Shown piece by piece: positions 1 through 6,680 of a DNA stretch of 11,533 bases. The stretch lies in contig JAIRPA010000132.1 in assembly GCA_031257235.1 (NCBI GenBank), positions 1-11,533 on the forward strand, in the 5' to 3' direction. The translations under genes and the position numbers were made by a program. This stretch comes from Burkholderiales bacterium (lineage in GTDB: Bacteria; Pseudomonadota; Gammaproteobacteria; Burkholderiales; Casimicrobiaceae). The notes under the pieces are model-generated. The model saw only the letters and a program-made list of their open reading frames with translations, made no database searches and had not been told where the DNA came from. Position 1 is the first letter of the stretch. Each line of letters begins with the position of its first letter.

Positions 1-1
1 A

Positions 2-33
2 GCCTGCCATAGCAGGCGAAGTCGCAGAATCCA
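2..33. repeat. Copy of the dispersed repeat module seen at 6304-6321, with a small hairpin
   Basis: Positions 16-33 (GCGAAGTCGCAGAATCCA) are identical over 18 nt to 6304-6321. The 14-nt core at 20-33 occurs a third time, inverted, at 6539-6552. It is preceded by a 6-bp hairpin (GCCTGC 2-7, GCAGGC 12-17, loop CATA). It lies just downstream of the serB stop codon. The module probably continues beyond the left edge, so its true extent is unknown. The identity is seen directly; membership of a genome-wide family is inferred. Confidence 0.7.
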
Positions 34-42
34 CACCGCCGC

Positions 43-924
43 TTACTGCCTCTCATTAAAGCATCTTGCCATGGCTTCAAGTCCGCAGTGGTTGATGGTG
101 TGTGTTGCTTTATCGCGGACTTTGGGTTTGGCGTGATACGCAAACGAGACATCGGCGCGCGCCAACATCGGCAAATCATTGGCGCCGTCTCCGACGGCAA
201 CGCTCAAAGGTTGTGTCGAAGAAAGATAACGGTTTTGCATTCGGCACAATTCATCTGCTTTGCGTTGAGCGTCCACAATATCGCCCAACACACGACCGGT
301 TAATTGCCCGTTCACGATTTCAAGCTCGTTGGCGACCACGTGCGTTAAATTCAAACGTTTTTGTAATCGCTCGGTGAAAAAAGTAAATCCGCCGGAGATC
401 AGCAAGGTTTTCGCGCCGACGCTTTGAAAACGAGCCAACATCGCTTCCGCGCCGGGGGATAAATTCAAACGTGTGGTATAGACTGCCTCTAAGGCAGATG
501 CGGGCGTGCCTTTTAAAAGCGCGACCCGCTCGATCAAACTTTCTTTAAAATCAAGCTCGCCTCTCATCGAACGCTCGGTGATTGCGGCAATCTTATCTTT
601 AATGCCGATCATCCCCGCGATTTCATCAATACATTCAATCGTGATGAGGGTGGAATCCATATCCATCGCCAACACGCCCACTTCTTGAATATAACGATGA
701 CGCGGCACCAGCGCGCAATCAAAGCCGGCGTCAGACAATAAAGGCATCGCCGCCTCCGGGGTTCGGGGGCGAACAAAACGATAAACCGAAGGCACCGATA
801 AGATTTTAAGACATTGATCCGCCTGCGCGATTGCCTGCCAATCATCCAAACGCACGGGAAGTTGCGTCGGCGCTTGGATTAAAAGATCAATATCGTCAAA
901 TGTTTTTAGAGTATGAGTATTCAT
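43..924 (-). CDS. serB: Phosphoserine phosphatase SerB
   Basis: A 293-residue cytosolic HAD-superfamily phosphatase that hydrolyses O-phospho-L-serine to L-serine, the last step of the phosphorylated serine pathway. All HAD motifs are present: motif I DMDST with nucleophile D88 and general acid D90, the substrate-side ECIDE segment around E97, motif II S177 in SGGF, the motif III lysine near K222, and motif IV GDGANDLPML with D246 and D250. The first 80 residues form the poorly conserved N-terminal part usual for proteobacterial SerB. Length is normal for the family. The start is an ATG at 924; the bases before it (GCTTGAAACC) hold no clear Shine-Dalgarno sequence. It lies 38 nt downstream of rnr on the same strand, so co-transcription with rnr is likely. 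The gene ends 10 nt from a repeat fragment at the left edge of the window. Confidence 0.95.
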   Translation of the reverse strand: MNTHTLKTFDDIDLLIQAPTQLPVRLDDWQAIAQADQCLKILSVPSVYRFVRPRTPEAAMPLLSDAGFDCALVPRHRYIQEVGVLAMDMDSTLITIECIDEIAGMIGIKDKIAAITERSMRGELDFKESLIERVALLKGTPASALEAVYTTRLNLSPGAEAMLARFQSVGAKTLLISGGFTFFTERLQKRLNLTHVVANELEIVNGQLTGRVLGDIVDAQRKADELCRMQNRYLSSTQPLSVAVGDGANDLPMLARADVSFAYHAKPKVRDKATHTINHCGLEAMARCFNERQ

Positions 925-962
925 GGTTTCAAGCGAACGATCCGTCAGCCCTCTTCATTCCC

Positions 963-3158
963 TCAAATTCTGCGCGAGGCTTTGGCGCGCTTTTTGGGAG
1001 AGGGATGATTGAAAACGTGATCTAATTGAAAATCAATTTTGCCGGACTCAGGATCGGCGCGCGCCACACGCACCGAAATACGATCGGTCAGTTGATAGGT
1101 CAACCCCGTGTATTGCCCGGTCAGCACGTGACGCGACGGGTCAAAGATAAAATAATCCGAACCCAATTCGGAAATATGAATCAACCCGTCAATCGCGAGT
1201 TTATCTAAGGTCACAAACAAGCCGAAATGAGTGACGCCGGAAATGGTTCCCTGCATGGTTTCACCGATGTGTTGTTGGATATAAACACATTTGAGCCAAT
1301 TTTCAACACTGCGCGAGGCTTCGTCGGCGCGACGTTCGGTTTGGGAGCAATGCGCGCCGCGATCTTCCCAGAGTTTAATGTCCGAAGTGTCTTGATGCCC
1401 TTCCAAAATAGACAATATCCCGCGATGCACCAATAGATCAGGGTAACGACGAATCGGGGAAGTAAAATGCGTATAGTGTTCATAGGCAAGCCCAAAGTGT
1501 TCTTTATCTTCGGGATGGTATTCGGCACGTTGTAAAGATCGCAACAAAAGTGTTTGCAATAAATCTCTGTCGGGACGATCCGCGATTTTATCGAGAAGTT
1601 TTGCGTAGTCTTTGGTTTCGGGCGTGTTGCCGCCGCCCAATTGCAAAGAACACATGGATAAAAAGTTTTTGAGCGTGGTCAAACGTTCGGCTGAGGGTTT
1701 GTCGTGAACGCGATAAAGCGTATTGACTTTATGTTCGCGCAAAAATTCTGCGGCGCAAACGTTCGCGGCAAGCATACATTCTTCAATCAAACGATGCGCG
1801 TCGTTTCTTTGTGTGGGAAGAATGTGTTCGATTTTTCCGTGTGGATCAAAGACAAGCTCGGTTTCTTGGGTTTCAAAATCAATCGCACCGCGTTTTTTGC
1901 GATTGTCCAATAAATGCTTATAAAGCGCATACAAGATATCTAAAGACGGGTAGACCCCCGATGTTTTTTCAACGCCGGAAATCTTTTTGTTTTGCGATAA
2001 ATATTCCCAAACTTCGTGATACGTTAAACGCGCGTGTGATTGAATGGTCGCCGGAAAAAAACGATATTGTTTGATCACGCCTTTGGGCGACAAATGGAGT
2101 TCACACACCACCGCCAAACGATCTTCGTTCGGGATTAACGAACACAAACCGTTGGATAAGGTCTCCGGCAACATCGGAATGACGCGACGCGGAAAATAAA
2201 CCGACGTTCCGCGTTCATAGGCTTCCGCATCCAGTGCCGTGCCTTCTTTGACGTAATGCGAGACATCGGCAATGGCGACCAACAACCGAAACCCGCGACC
2301 TTCTTTTTCCGCATAGACCGCGTCGTCAAAATCGCGCGCGGTTTCGCCGTCGATGGTGACGAAGGGCAGGGCGGTTAAATCTTCCCGCGCTTTTTTATCG
2401 GCGGCTTTGACTTTTTTGCCGGCTTTTTTGGCGTCATTCAACGCCTCGCGGCTAAAACAAAACGGTAAATCATATTGACGCAAGGCGATTTCAATTTCGA
2501 TATCATCGTCGTTGGCGCGCCCTAAAATTTCTTTGATCCGGACAATGGCTTCGCGCGTGGCAGAAGGCGGCTCGATTAACGTGACCACCACGATGTCGCC
2601 TTCTTTTGCCTTGCCGCGACTTTTTGCCGCAAGTAATAAGTCTTGATTGATTCGTTTGTCTTCGGCAACCACAAACCAAACGCCGTGACGTTCATACAAA
2701 CGACCGACAATATCTTTCACGCCACGTACCAATACATCCAAGATCGACGCGGCGCGCTTGCCGTGCGATTCATAAGGCACGATGCGCGCGGTGACGCGAT
2801 CTCCGTGCAAGGCTTTTTTCATCTCGTTGGGCGAGAGATAAAAGTTTTCGCCGGGCGGGTCAGTCTCTAAAAAGCCATAGCCGTCGGGATGCCCCACCAC
2901 CATGCCCGTGACCATGTCAATCTCGGAGGGAAGAAAAAGCGTGCCTTTGCGGTTTTGAAAAAGCGCGCCCTCCTGCACCATGTGTTCGATGGTTTGGGAT
3001 AACGCTGCGTGGGCGGCGGGCGGGAGGCGCATGTGTTGCGCCAATGCGGGAATGGTCAGCGGGGCTTTGGCGTCACGCACCGCTTGGATGATCTCGTTTT
3101 CGTGGTCAGTACCGCGGCGGGAAGGGTCATAAGACCGCTTTTTGGATTTTGGAGGCAT
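963..3158 (-). CDS. rnr: Ribonuclease R
   Basis: A 731-residue 3'-5' exoribonuclease of the RNase II/RNB family that degrades structured RNA and takes part in RNA quality control. Domain order: basic N-terminus and winged-helix region (about 15-75), two cold-shock/OB domains (about 80-250), RNB catalytic domain (about 265-590), S1 domain (about 633-712) and a short basic tail ending KKRAKASRRI. The Mg-binding aspartates D270, D276, D278 and D279 in DGETARDFDDAV show the exact spacing of the E. coli enzyme. The conserved HFTSPIRRYPDLLVHR segment is at about 564-579. The tail is shorter than in the 813-residue E. coli protein. I chose the ATG at 3158 (MPPKSKK); the frame stays open to a TTG at 3179, but that adds a non-conserved stretch. 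There is no Shine-Dalgarno; the leader just before the ATG is pyrimidine-rich. queG lies upstream on the same strand with a 107-nt gap, and serB follows. Confidence 0.95.
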   Translation of the reverse strand: MPPKSKKRSYDPSRRGTDHENEIIQAVRDAKAPLTIPALAQHMRLPPAAHAALSQTIEHMVQEGALFQNRKGTLFLPSEIDMVTGMVVGHPDGYGFLETDPPGENFYLSPNEMKKALHGDRVTARIVPYESHGKRAASILDVLVRGVKDIVGRLYERHGVWFVVAEDKRINQDLLLAAKSRGKAKEGDIVVVTLIEPPSATREAIVRIKEILGRANDDDIEIEIALRQYDLPFCFSREALNDAKKAGKKVKAADKKAREDLTALPFVTIDGETARDFDDAVYAEKEGRGFRLLVAIADVSHYVKEGTALDAEAYERGTSVYFPRRVIPMLPETLSNGLCSLIPNEDRLAVVCELHLSPKGVIKQYRFFPATIQSHARLTYHEVWEYLSQNKKISGVEKTSGVYPSLDILYALYKHLLDNRKKRGAIDFETQETELVFDPHGKIEHILPTQRNDAHRLIEECMLAANVCAAEFLREHKVNTLYRVHDKPSAERLTTLKNFLSMCSLQLGGGNTPETKDYAKLLDKIADRPDRDLLQTLLLRSLQRAEYHPEDKEHFGLAYEHYTHFTSPIRRYPDLLVHRGILSILEGHQDTSDIKLWEDRGAHCSQTERRADEASRSVENWLKCVYIQQHIGETMQGTISGVTHFGLFVTLDKLAIDGLIHISELGSDYFIFDPSRHVLTGQYTGLTYQLTDRISVRVARADPESGKIDFQLDHVFNHPSPKKRAKASRRI

Positions 3159-3265
3159 AAAAAGAGACGTAAAAAACAATAGCGTAGCGGTTTGCGTTAA
3201 GGTTGTCGAGTATTATTTTTTGTTTTAAGGTAAAACCCAAGCCAACCTTCTCTTCTTGTTGTGGG
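3159..3265 (-). promoter_or_regulatory. AT-rich gap upstream of rnr with a possible promoter
   Basis: The 107 nt between the queG stop and the rnr start are clearly richer in A+T than the flanking genes. Read on the minus strand they contain TAATAC (3215-3210) as a possible -10 box. TTGGGT (3240-3235) lies 19 nt upstream as a poor -35 match. No intrinsic terminator for queG is visible here, so read-through from queG into rnr is also possible. The promoter is only a suggestion from the sequence. Confidence 0.25.
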
Positions 3266-4366
3266 TCAGGAAGAAGGCGTGACGGAGCTTTGCGCCAACG
3301 CCCACAACACATGTTCTTTGACCAGCGCGCTTTGGGTTTCTTCTTTGGCTTTTAAAGCGTTCCAAATTGCCGGCGAATAGGATTGGGACAAGGCATTGCC
3401 CATCGCTATGGCGATGTTGCGTTGCCATTGTTCGTAACGGATTCTTCGGATAGGGCTACCTTGAGTGTTTCGGTCAAAGGTGGCTTCATCCCATGAAAAC
3501 AAATCCACCAATAAAGCATCATCGAGGTGATGTCGCGCTTTTGCCCAATCGGGCAATAAGGCTTTTTGCGCGAAGCGGTTCCAAGGACAAGCCAGCTGGC
3601 AATCGTCGCAACCAAAGATGCGGTTGCCGATGCTTTTGCGTAACTCCATGGGGATCGCCCCTTTATACTCAATGGTCAGATAACTGATGCAGCGTCGGGC
3701 GTCGATTTTGTAAGGCGCGAAAATGGCGCGTGTGGGGCAGGCGTGGAGACACCGCTCACAGCGGCCGCAATGTTCGGACGTGCGAGAAGTCATCGGCAAT
3801 TCAAGGTCGGTTAAGATTTCGCCGATGAAAAAAAACGAGCCTAACTCACGAGAAATCAATAGCGTGTTTTTCCCGCGCCAGCCTATGCCCGCCTTGCTTG
3901 CCAACGCGACTTCGCGTATCGGCGCGCTGTCCGCAAACACACGATACCGGTGTGGAGAGAAATGCTTATATATTTGTTTGGCCAGCTCGTCTAATTTTTT
4001 GCGCACCACTTTATGGTAATCCCTGGACAAGGCATAACGCGCAATGTACGCATGTTCGGGGTCAAAGCGATGGTTTGGGTGCGTGGCAATATCATGGGGC
4101 GTATAAGGAAAAGCCACGCTGATGATCCGAACGGTGGCTTCGTGCAATTGTTCGGGGTGGTGACGAAGTTCACGGTTTTTTGACATATAATCCATCTCAC
4201 CGTGATAACCTTGGTTGATCCATTCGGTCAAACCCGATTCTTCTTGGGTAAGGTTAGTATCGGTGATGCCGATTGCGATTCCCCCCAACGCGCGCGCAAA
4301 CGTGTTTAATCGCGATAGAATTTCCGATTGCAACGGCAACGATAACCCTGTGTTTGATGAATTCAT
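3266..4366 (-). CDS. queG: Epoxyqueuosine reductase QueG
   Basis: A 366-residue cobalamin-dependent iron-sulfur enzyme that reduces epoxyqueuosine at tRNA position 34 to queuosine, the final step of Q synthesis. Visible features are the N-terminal reductase domain, catalytic D146 in FADSAPIREVALA, the GIGWRGKNTLL stretch, and two 4Fe-4S cluster motifs: C200, C203, C206 and C210 in CGRCERCLHACP, then C253, C256 and C260 in CDDCQLACPWN. C226 is a further cysteine between them. The C-terminal part (about 280-360) is helical, HEAT-like, as usual. The frame is open upstream to 4549, but that extension is the antisense of tsaE and lacks family similarity. I therefore start at the ATG at 4366 (MNSSNTG), which fits the family length. 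No Shine-Dalgarno precedes it. The gene is divergent from tsaE with no intergenic DNA. Confidence 0.95.
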   Translation of the reverse strand: MNSSNTGLSLPLQSEILSRLNTFARALGGIAIGITDTNLTQEESGLTEWINQGYHGEMDYMSKNRELRHHPEQLHEATVRIISVAFPYTPHDIATHPNHRFDPEHAYIARYALSRDYHKVVRKKLDELAKQIYKHFSPHRYRVFADSAPIREVALASKAGIGWRGKNTLLISRELGSFFFIGEILTDLELPMTSRTSEHCGRCERCLHACPTRAIFAPYKIDARRCISYLTIEYKGAIPMELRKSIGNRIFGCDDCQLACPWNRFAQKALLPDWAKARHHLDDALLVDLFSWDEATFDRNTQGSPIRRIRYEQWQRNIAIAMGNALSQSYSPAIWNALKAKEETQSALVKEHVLWALAQSSVTPSS

Positions 4367-4367
4367 G
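4364..4367. promoter_or_regulatory. Shared start point of divergent queG and tsaE
   Basis: The palindrome CATG carries the queG ATG on the minus strand (4366-4364) and the tsaE ATG on the plus strand (4365-4367). If both starts are right, there is no intergenic region and each promoter lies inside the other gene. On the minus strand TATCAT (4379-4374) resembles a -10 box and would place transcription initiation about at the queG ATG, giving a leaderless message. The alternative tsaE start at 4374 would leave seven bases between the two genes. Confidence 0.55.
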
Positions 4368-4838
4368 CAGACAATGATACGCCATCTTGACGATAGTTCG
4401 GCAACGCGCTTATTAGGCGAGGTCATCGCACGCGCCGCCGTCCCCGGCAGTGTTTTGACCTTGCACGGCGATTTGGGCGCGGGCAAAACCACCTTGGCGC
4501 GCGGCATGTTGCACGGCTTGGGGTTTTTGGGCGCGGTGAAAAGTCCCACTTATTCGCTGGTTGAAGAATATCCGTTGCCGCAATGTTTTTTTTATCACTT
4601 TGATTTTTATCGAATGCGTGATCCCGCCGAATGGGACGATTCCGGCTTGCAGGATTATTTTCGTGCCAATGCCTTATGCGTGATTGAATGGGCAGAAAAG
4701 GCGGGCGATCGCCTGCCGCCGGTGGATTTGGCACTCACTTTAACGTTGGCGGATCAAGATGAAAATGCGCGAACGGCAACGATCAAAGCGTTGACACCCC
4801 GTGGGGAAACTTGGCTTGCCAAGATTGTACAAGGATGA
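4365..4838 (+). CDS. tsaE: tRNA t6A biosynthesis ATPase TsaE
   Basis: A 157-residue P-loop ATPase (YjeE family) that works with TsaB, TsaC and TsaD to form N6-threonylcarbamoyladenosine at A37 of ANN-decoding tRNAs. It acts in the cytosol on the TsaBD complex. The Walker A motif GDLGAGKTT lies at 35-43 (K41, T42). KSPTYSLVEEY (59-69), HFDFYR (78-83, D80), the WDDSGLQDYF acidic segment and VIEWAEK (106-112, E108) are all standard for the family. The frame is open upstream to 4215, but that part is the antisense of queG. The start is the ATG at 4365 or, equally possible, at 4374; neither has a Shine-Dalgarno. The stop lies 7 nt before amiC, whose ribosome binding site overlaps it, so the two form an operon. 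The queG | tsaE-amiC order is one I know from Betaproteobacteria. Confidence 0.94.
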   Translation: MQTMIRHLDDSSATRLLGEVIARAAVPGSVLTLHGDLGAGKTTLARGMLHGLGFLGAVKSPTYSLVEEYPLPQCFFYHFDFYRMRDPAEWDDSGLQDYFRANALCVIEWAEKAGDRLPPVDLALTLTLADQDENARTATIKALTPRGETWLAKIVQG

Positions 4839-4840
4839 GG
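4837..4840 (+). promoter_or_regulatory. Ribosome binding site of amiC
   Basis: GAGG lies 5 nt before the amiC ATG at 4846 and begins inside the tsaE stop codon (TGA 4836-4838). It decides the start: the frame extends upstream to a GTG-type start at 4801, but only the 4846 ATG has a binding site and yields a proper signal peptide. The overlap suggests translational coupling with tsaE. Confidence 0.75.
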
Positions 4841-4845
4841 AAAAG

Positions 4846-6237
4846 ATGACGAATCCTAAGTCTTCTTCGCTTGTCTTTTCTCATCGTCGTCGCCTCTTGA
4901 TCGGGTTGGCGTTGGCGGCAACGCCTTATCCTTCAATGGCGCAAACGCTTTTGTCGGCATCCCCTTCGCCGTCTTCGGCACGGTTTTGGTCGTCGGCGGA
5001 ATACTCGCGTTTGGTCATCGAAACGCCGGAGCGATTGCCTTATCGCTTTTTTACGTTGACCGCCCCCAATCGGCTTGTTTTTGATTTTGACCGACGCGAC
5101 ATGGTGCAGGAGTTGATCGCGCTTTCGCGTCAAATCGAAGAAACGCATGATCCTTATATCGCGTCGCTTCGGTTGGGCGATCGTGAACAAGGCAAATTAC
5201 GCTTGGTGTTGGATGTCAAAGACGCGGTTGACCCGCAAGTCTTTGAGTTGTCGCCGGTGGCAAACTTTGGGTATCGCCTGATTTTGGATGTTTATCCAAA
5301 ATTATTGTTTGATCCTTTGTTGTGGCTGGTTCGTGAGTTTGAAGAACAGAATAATGTGGCGGCACTTGAATCCAAGTACGCAGACGATGAATCGCTTTTA
5401 AAACTTGTGCACGAATACGAGCAACGCGCCAAACCCGTTGGCGCCCCTTCTCAATCGGCTCCACAATCGACGACAAAAACGCCCTCGTCCCCCTCATCGC
5501 CGACAACGCCTGATCCGTCCGCGCCGGAAAAAGCCGGACAGGGCAAAAAACCCGCGCGCGCGATTATCGTGATGATCGACCCCGGTCACGGCGGCGAAGA
5601 CCCCGGCGCCATCGGCAAACGCGGCACGATGGAAAAAAACGTCGTGTTGGCGATTGGCAAGCACTTAAAAAAAATCATCGACGCCGTGCCGAACATGCGC
5701 GCGGCTTTAACACGCGACGGCGATTATTTTGTCCCCTTGAACCAAAGGGTCGAAAAGGCGCGAAGGATCAAGGCGGATTTGATGGTGTCGATTCACGCAG
5801 ACGCTTTTTCGCAACCCACAGCCTCCGGCTCGTCGGTGTTCGCGCTCTCCGAAAAGGGCGCGACTTCTTCGGCGGCGCGTTGGCTGGCGCAAAAAGAAAA
5901 CGAAGCGGATTTAGTCGGTGGGATCAACATCAAAAAAGGCAAAGACATGTTGCTCGCCAAAACGCTGCTTGATTTATCGCAGGCGGCGCAGATCAAAAGC
6001 AGTTTGGACGTGGGCGCGCTGATTTTAAAAGCCTTGGCACGGCACAACGCCCTTCACCGAGGCGTGGTGGAGCAGGCATCTTTTGCCGTTTTAAAAGCGC
6101 CGGATATTCCTTCCATTCTTGTGGAGACGGCGTTTATTTCCAACCCGCAGGAAGAAGAAAAACTCCGCACCGCGACGCATCAACAACGTTTTGCCGAATC
6201 CATCGCGGAGGGTATTTTTCGGTTTTTTAAAGTGTAG
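4846..6237 (+). CDS. amiC: N-acetylmuramoyl-L-alanine amidase AmiC, Tat-exported
   Basis: A 463-residue periplasmic zinc amidase that cleaves the bond between MurNAc and the stem peptide, splitting septal peptidoglycan during daughter-cell separation. The N-terminus has a twin-arginine signal (SHRRRLLIG followed by a hydrophobic stretch, cleavage probably after PSMAQ or nearby), so export is probably folded via Tat, as known for E. coli AmiA and AmiC. An AMIN peptidoglycan/septum-targeting domain spans about 40-150. A Ser/Pro/Thr-rich linker runs about 205-235. The Amidase_3 domain spans about 240-460. Zinc ligands are H248 in DPGHGGEDPG, E263 in TMEKN and H317 in SIHADAF; catalytic E427 lies in VETAFISN. 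Nothing essential is missing. It is the second gene of a tsaE-amiC operon, with GAGG 5 nt before the start. Downstream is a 461-bp repeat region rather than a gene. Activation by an EnvC/NlpD-type protein is known for the family but not seen here. Confidence 0.93.
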   Translation: MTNPKSSSLVFSHRRRLLIGLALAATPYPSMAQTLLSASPSPSSARFWSSAEYSRLVIETPERLPYRFFTLTAPNRLVFDFDRRDMVQELIALSRQIEETHDPYIASLRLGDREQGKLRLVLDVKDAVDPQVFELSPVANFGYRLILDVYPKLLFDPLLWLVREFEEQNNVAALESKYADDESLLKLVHEYEQRAKPVGAPSQSAPQSTTKTPSSPSSPTTPDPSAPEKAGQGKKPARAIIVMIDPGHGGEDPGAIGKRGTMEKNVVLAIGKHLKKIIDAVPNMRAALTRDGDYFVPLNQRVEKARRIKADLMVSIHADAFSQPTASGSSVFALSEKGATSSAARWLAQKENEADLVGGINIKKGKDMLLAKTLLDLSQAAQIKSSLDVGALILKALARHNALHRGVVEQASFAVLKAPDIPSILVETAFISNPQEEEKLRTATHQQRFAESIAEGIFRFFKV

Positions 6238-6253
6238 ATTCGGCAAACAGAGG

Positions 6254-6281
6254 TCAGGAATCAGGTATCAGGTATCAGAGG
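6254..6281 (+). repeat. Heptanucleotide tandem repeat, left arm
   Basis: Four consecutive 7-nt units, TCAGGAA, TCAGGTA, TCAGGTA and TCAGAGG, sharing the head TCAG. The array abuts GTCATT of the neighbouring module. Degenerate heptads of this type resemble short tandemly repeated sequences described in other bacteria; that likeness is in form only. Confidence 0.75.
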
Positions 6282-6305
6282 TCGTCATTCTGCGCGAAGC
6301 GGAGC

Positions 6306-6368
6306 GAAGTCGCAGAATCCAGCCCCCTTTATGAAAGGGGGTGGCAGGCGAAGCCTGACGGGGGTTTG
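6306..6368 (+). repeat. 63-nt structured repeat, left copy, with two hairpins
   Basis: This is the inverted partner of 6620-6680. Order: GAAGTCGC, four variable bases, TCCAG, hairpin 1 (CCCCCTTT 6323-6330, loop ATG, AAAGGGGG 6334-6341), TGG, hairpin 2 (CAGGC 6345-6349, loop GAA, GCCTG 6353-6357), then CGGGGGTTTG (6359-6368). The pair matches almost perfectly except in the four-base box, one loop base and the hairpin 2 stem. Hairpin 1 could hinder transcription leaving amiC, but no T-tract follows it. Confidence 0.8.
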
Positions 6369-6413
6369 CATCATCCGTTTTTTCCAAAAAATCGCGGGAC
6401 AACCTTTGGTTGG

Positions 6414-6457
6414 GGCGGAACTTACTTTGCGAAGCAAAGTTAGTGGAGACCAAAACC
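6414..6457 (+). repeat. 44-nt direct repeat, unit 1
   Basis: It starts with GGCGGAAC and ends with a 24-nt segment (6434-6457) identical to that of unit 2 at 6467-6510. The 12 bases between differ at six positions. The centre folds as ACTTTGC-GAA-GCAAAGT, a perfect 7-bp stem with a GAA triloop. The unit is flanked by an inverted 12-mer, CAACCTTTGGTT (6400-6411) and AACCAAAGGTTG (6454-6465). Confidence 0.8.
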
Positions 6458-6466
6458 AAAGGTTGA

Positions 6467-6510
6467 GGCGGAACGCACATTGCTACGCAAAGTTAGTGGA
6501 GACCAAAACC
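6467..6510 (+). repeat. 44-nt direct repeat, unit 2
   Basis: Matches unit 1 at 38 of 44 positions, offset by 53 nt. The centre folds as TTGC-TAC-GCAA, a shorter stem with a different triloop. Only 9 nt separate the two units, which, with just two copies, does not fit a CRISPR array. Confidence 0.8.
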
Positions 6511-6590
6511 CCGACGATTTTTTGTAGGAAAGGCGGCATGGATTCTGCGACTGCGGGGCTTACGCCTCTTTCGCTTAAATGACGGTGTTT

Positions 6591-6615
6591 CTGATCCCTG
6601 ACCTCTGATCCCTGA
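6591..6615 (-). repeat. Heptanucleotide tandem repeat, right arm
   Basis: On the minus strand from 6615: TCAGGGA, TCAGAGG, TCAGGGA, then TCAG, which is three and a half heptads of the same family as 6254-6281. Seen on the plus strand it is CTGATCCCTGA twice with a 14-nt period. The array is enclosed by a perfect 7-bp inverted repeat, GTGTTTC (6585-6591) and GAAACAC (6614-6620), which the left array lacks. Confidence 0.75.
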
Positions 6616-6619
6616 AACA

Positions 6620-6680
6620 CAAACCCCCGGCTACTTCGTAGCCACCCCCTTTTATAAAGGGGGCTGGAGTTAGCGACTTC
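6620..6680 (-). repeat. 61-nt structured repeat, right copy, with two hairpins
   Basis: Reverse complement of the 6306-6368 repeat. On the plus strand it holds GGCTAC (6629-6634), loop TTC, GTAGCC (6638-6643), and CCCCCTTT (6645-6652), loop TAT, AAAGGGGG (6656-6663). Read on the minus strand the small hairpin keeps the GAA triloop of the left copy but has a different stem sequence. It sits just after the tgt stop codon, so the stems may end the queA-tgt transcript, though no clean T-tract follows. Confidence 0.8.

Larger units (their letters stand above)
6254..6615. repeat. MITE-like composite element with about 70-nt inverted arms
   Basis: Read inward, each arm has the same order: heptad repeats beginning TCAG, then GTCATT, then a variable segment containing GCGAA, then AGTCGCAGAATCCA. 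The left arm is 6254-6321; the right arm is 6615-6539 on the minus strand. Exact inverted matches are ATCAGAGGTC (6274-6283 with 6600-6609) and AGTCGCAGAATCCA (6308-6321 with 6539-6552). The 217-nt centre encodes no transposase. I see no target-site duplication, so mobility is only a guess; it could equally be several insertions stacked in one spot. Confidence 0.6.

Noticed and set aside
3159..3179. TTG start giving RNase R seven extra residues
   Set aside because: The added residues are hydrophobic and not conserved, and neither start has a ribosome binding site; the ATG at 3158 gives the typical basic MPPKSKK start.
4215..4364. N-terminal extension of TsaE by 50 residues
   Set aside because: It is antisense to the start of queG; TsaE proteins are about 150-160 residues, as obtained from the 4365 start.
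4367..4549. N-terminal extension of QueG by 61 residues
   Set aside because: The extension is the antisense of the tsaE Walker A region, lacks QueG similarity, and the ATG at 4366 gives the usual length.
6323..6341. Simple intrinsic terminator for amiC
   Set aside because: The stem is strong but is followed by TGGC, not a T-tract, and it belongs to a duplicated repeat; it may act as a terminator but does not meet the usual criteria.
6414..6510. Possible small CRISPR array formed by the 44-nt direct repeats
   Set aside because: Only two units, a 9-bp gap instead of a spacer of about 30 bp, variation within the repeat centre, and no cas genes in the window.
6331..6582. Open frame of 83 codons on the plus strand within the repeat region
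   Set aside because: It runs through hairpins and direct repeats, has no ribosome binding site and shows no protein family motif.
6254..6615. Complete insertion sequence
   Set aside because: There is no transposase frame, and no target-site duplication is visible next to either arm.
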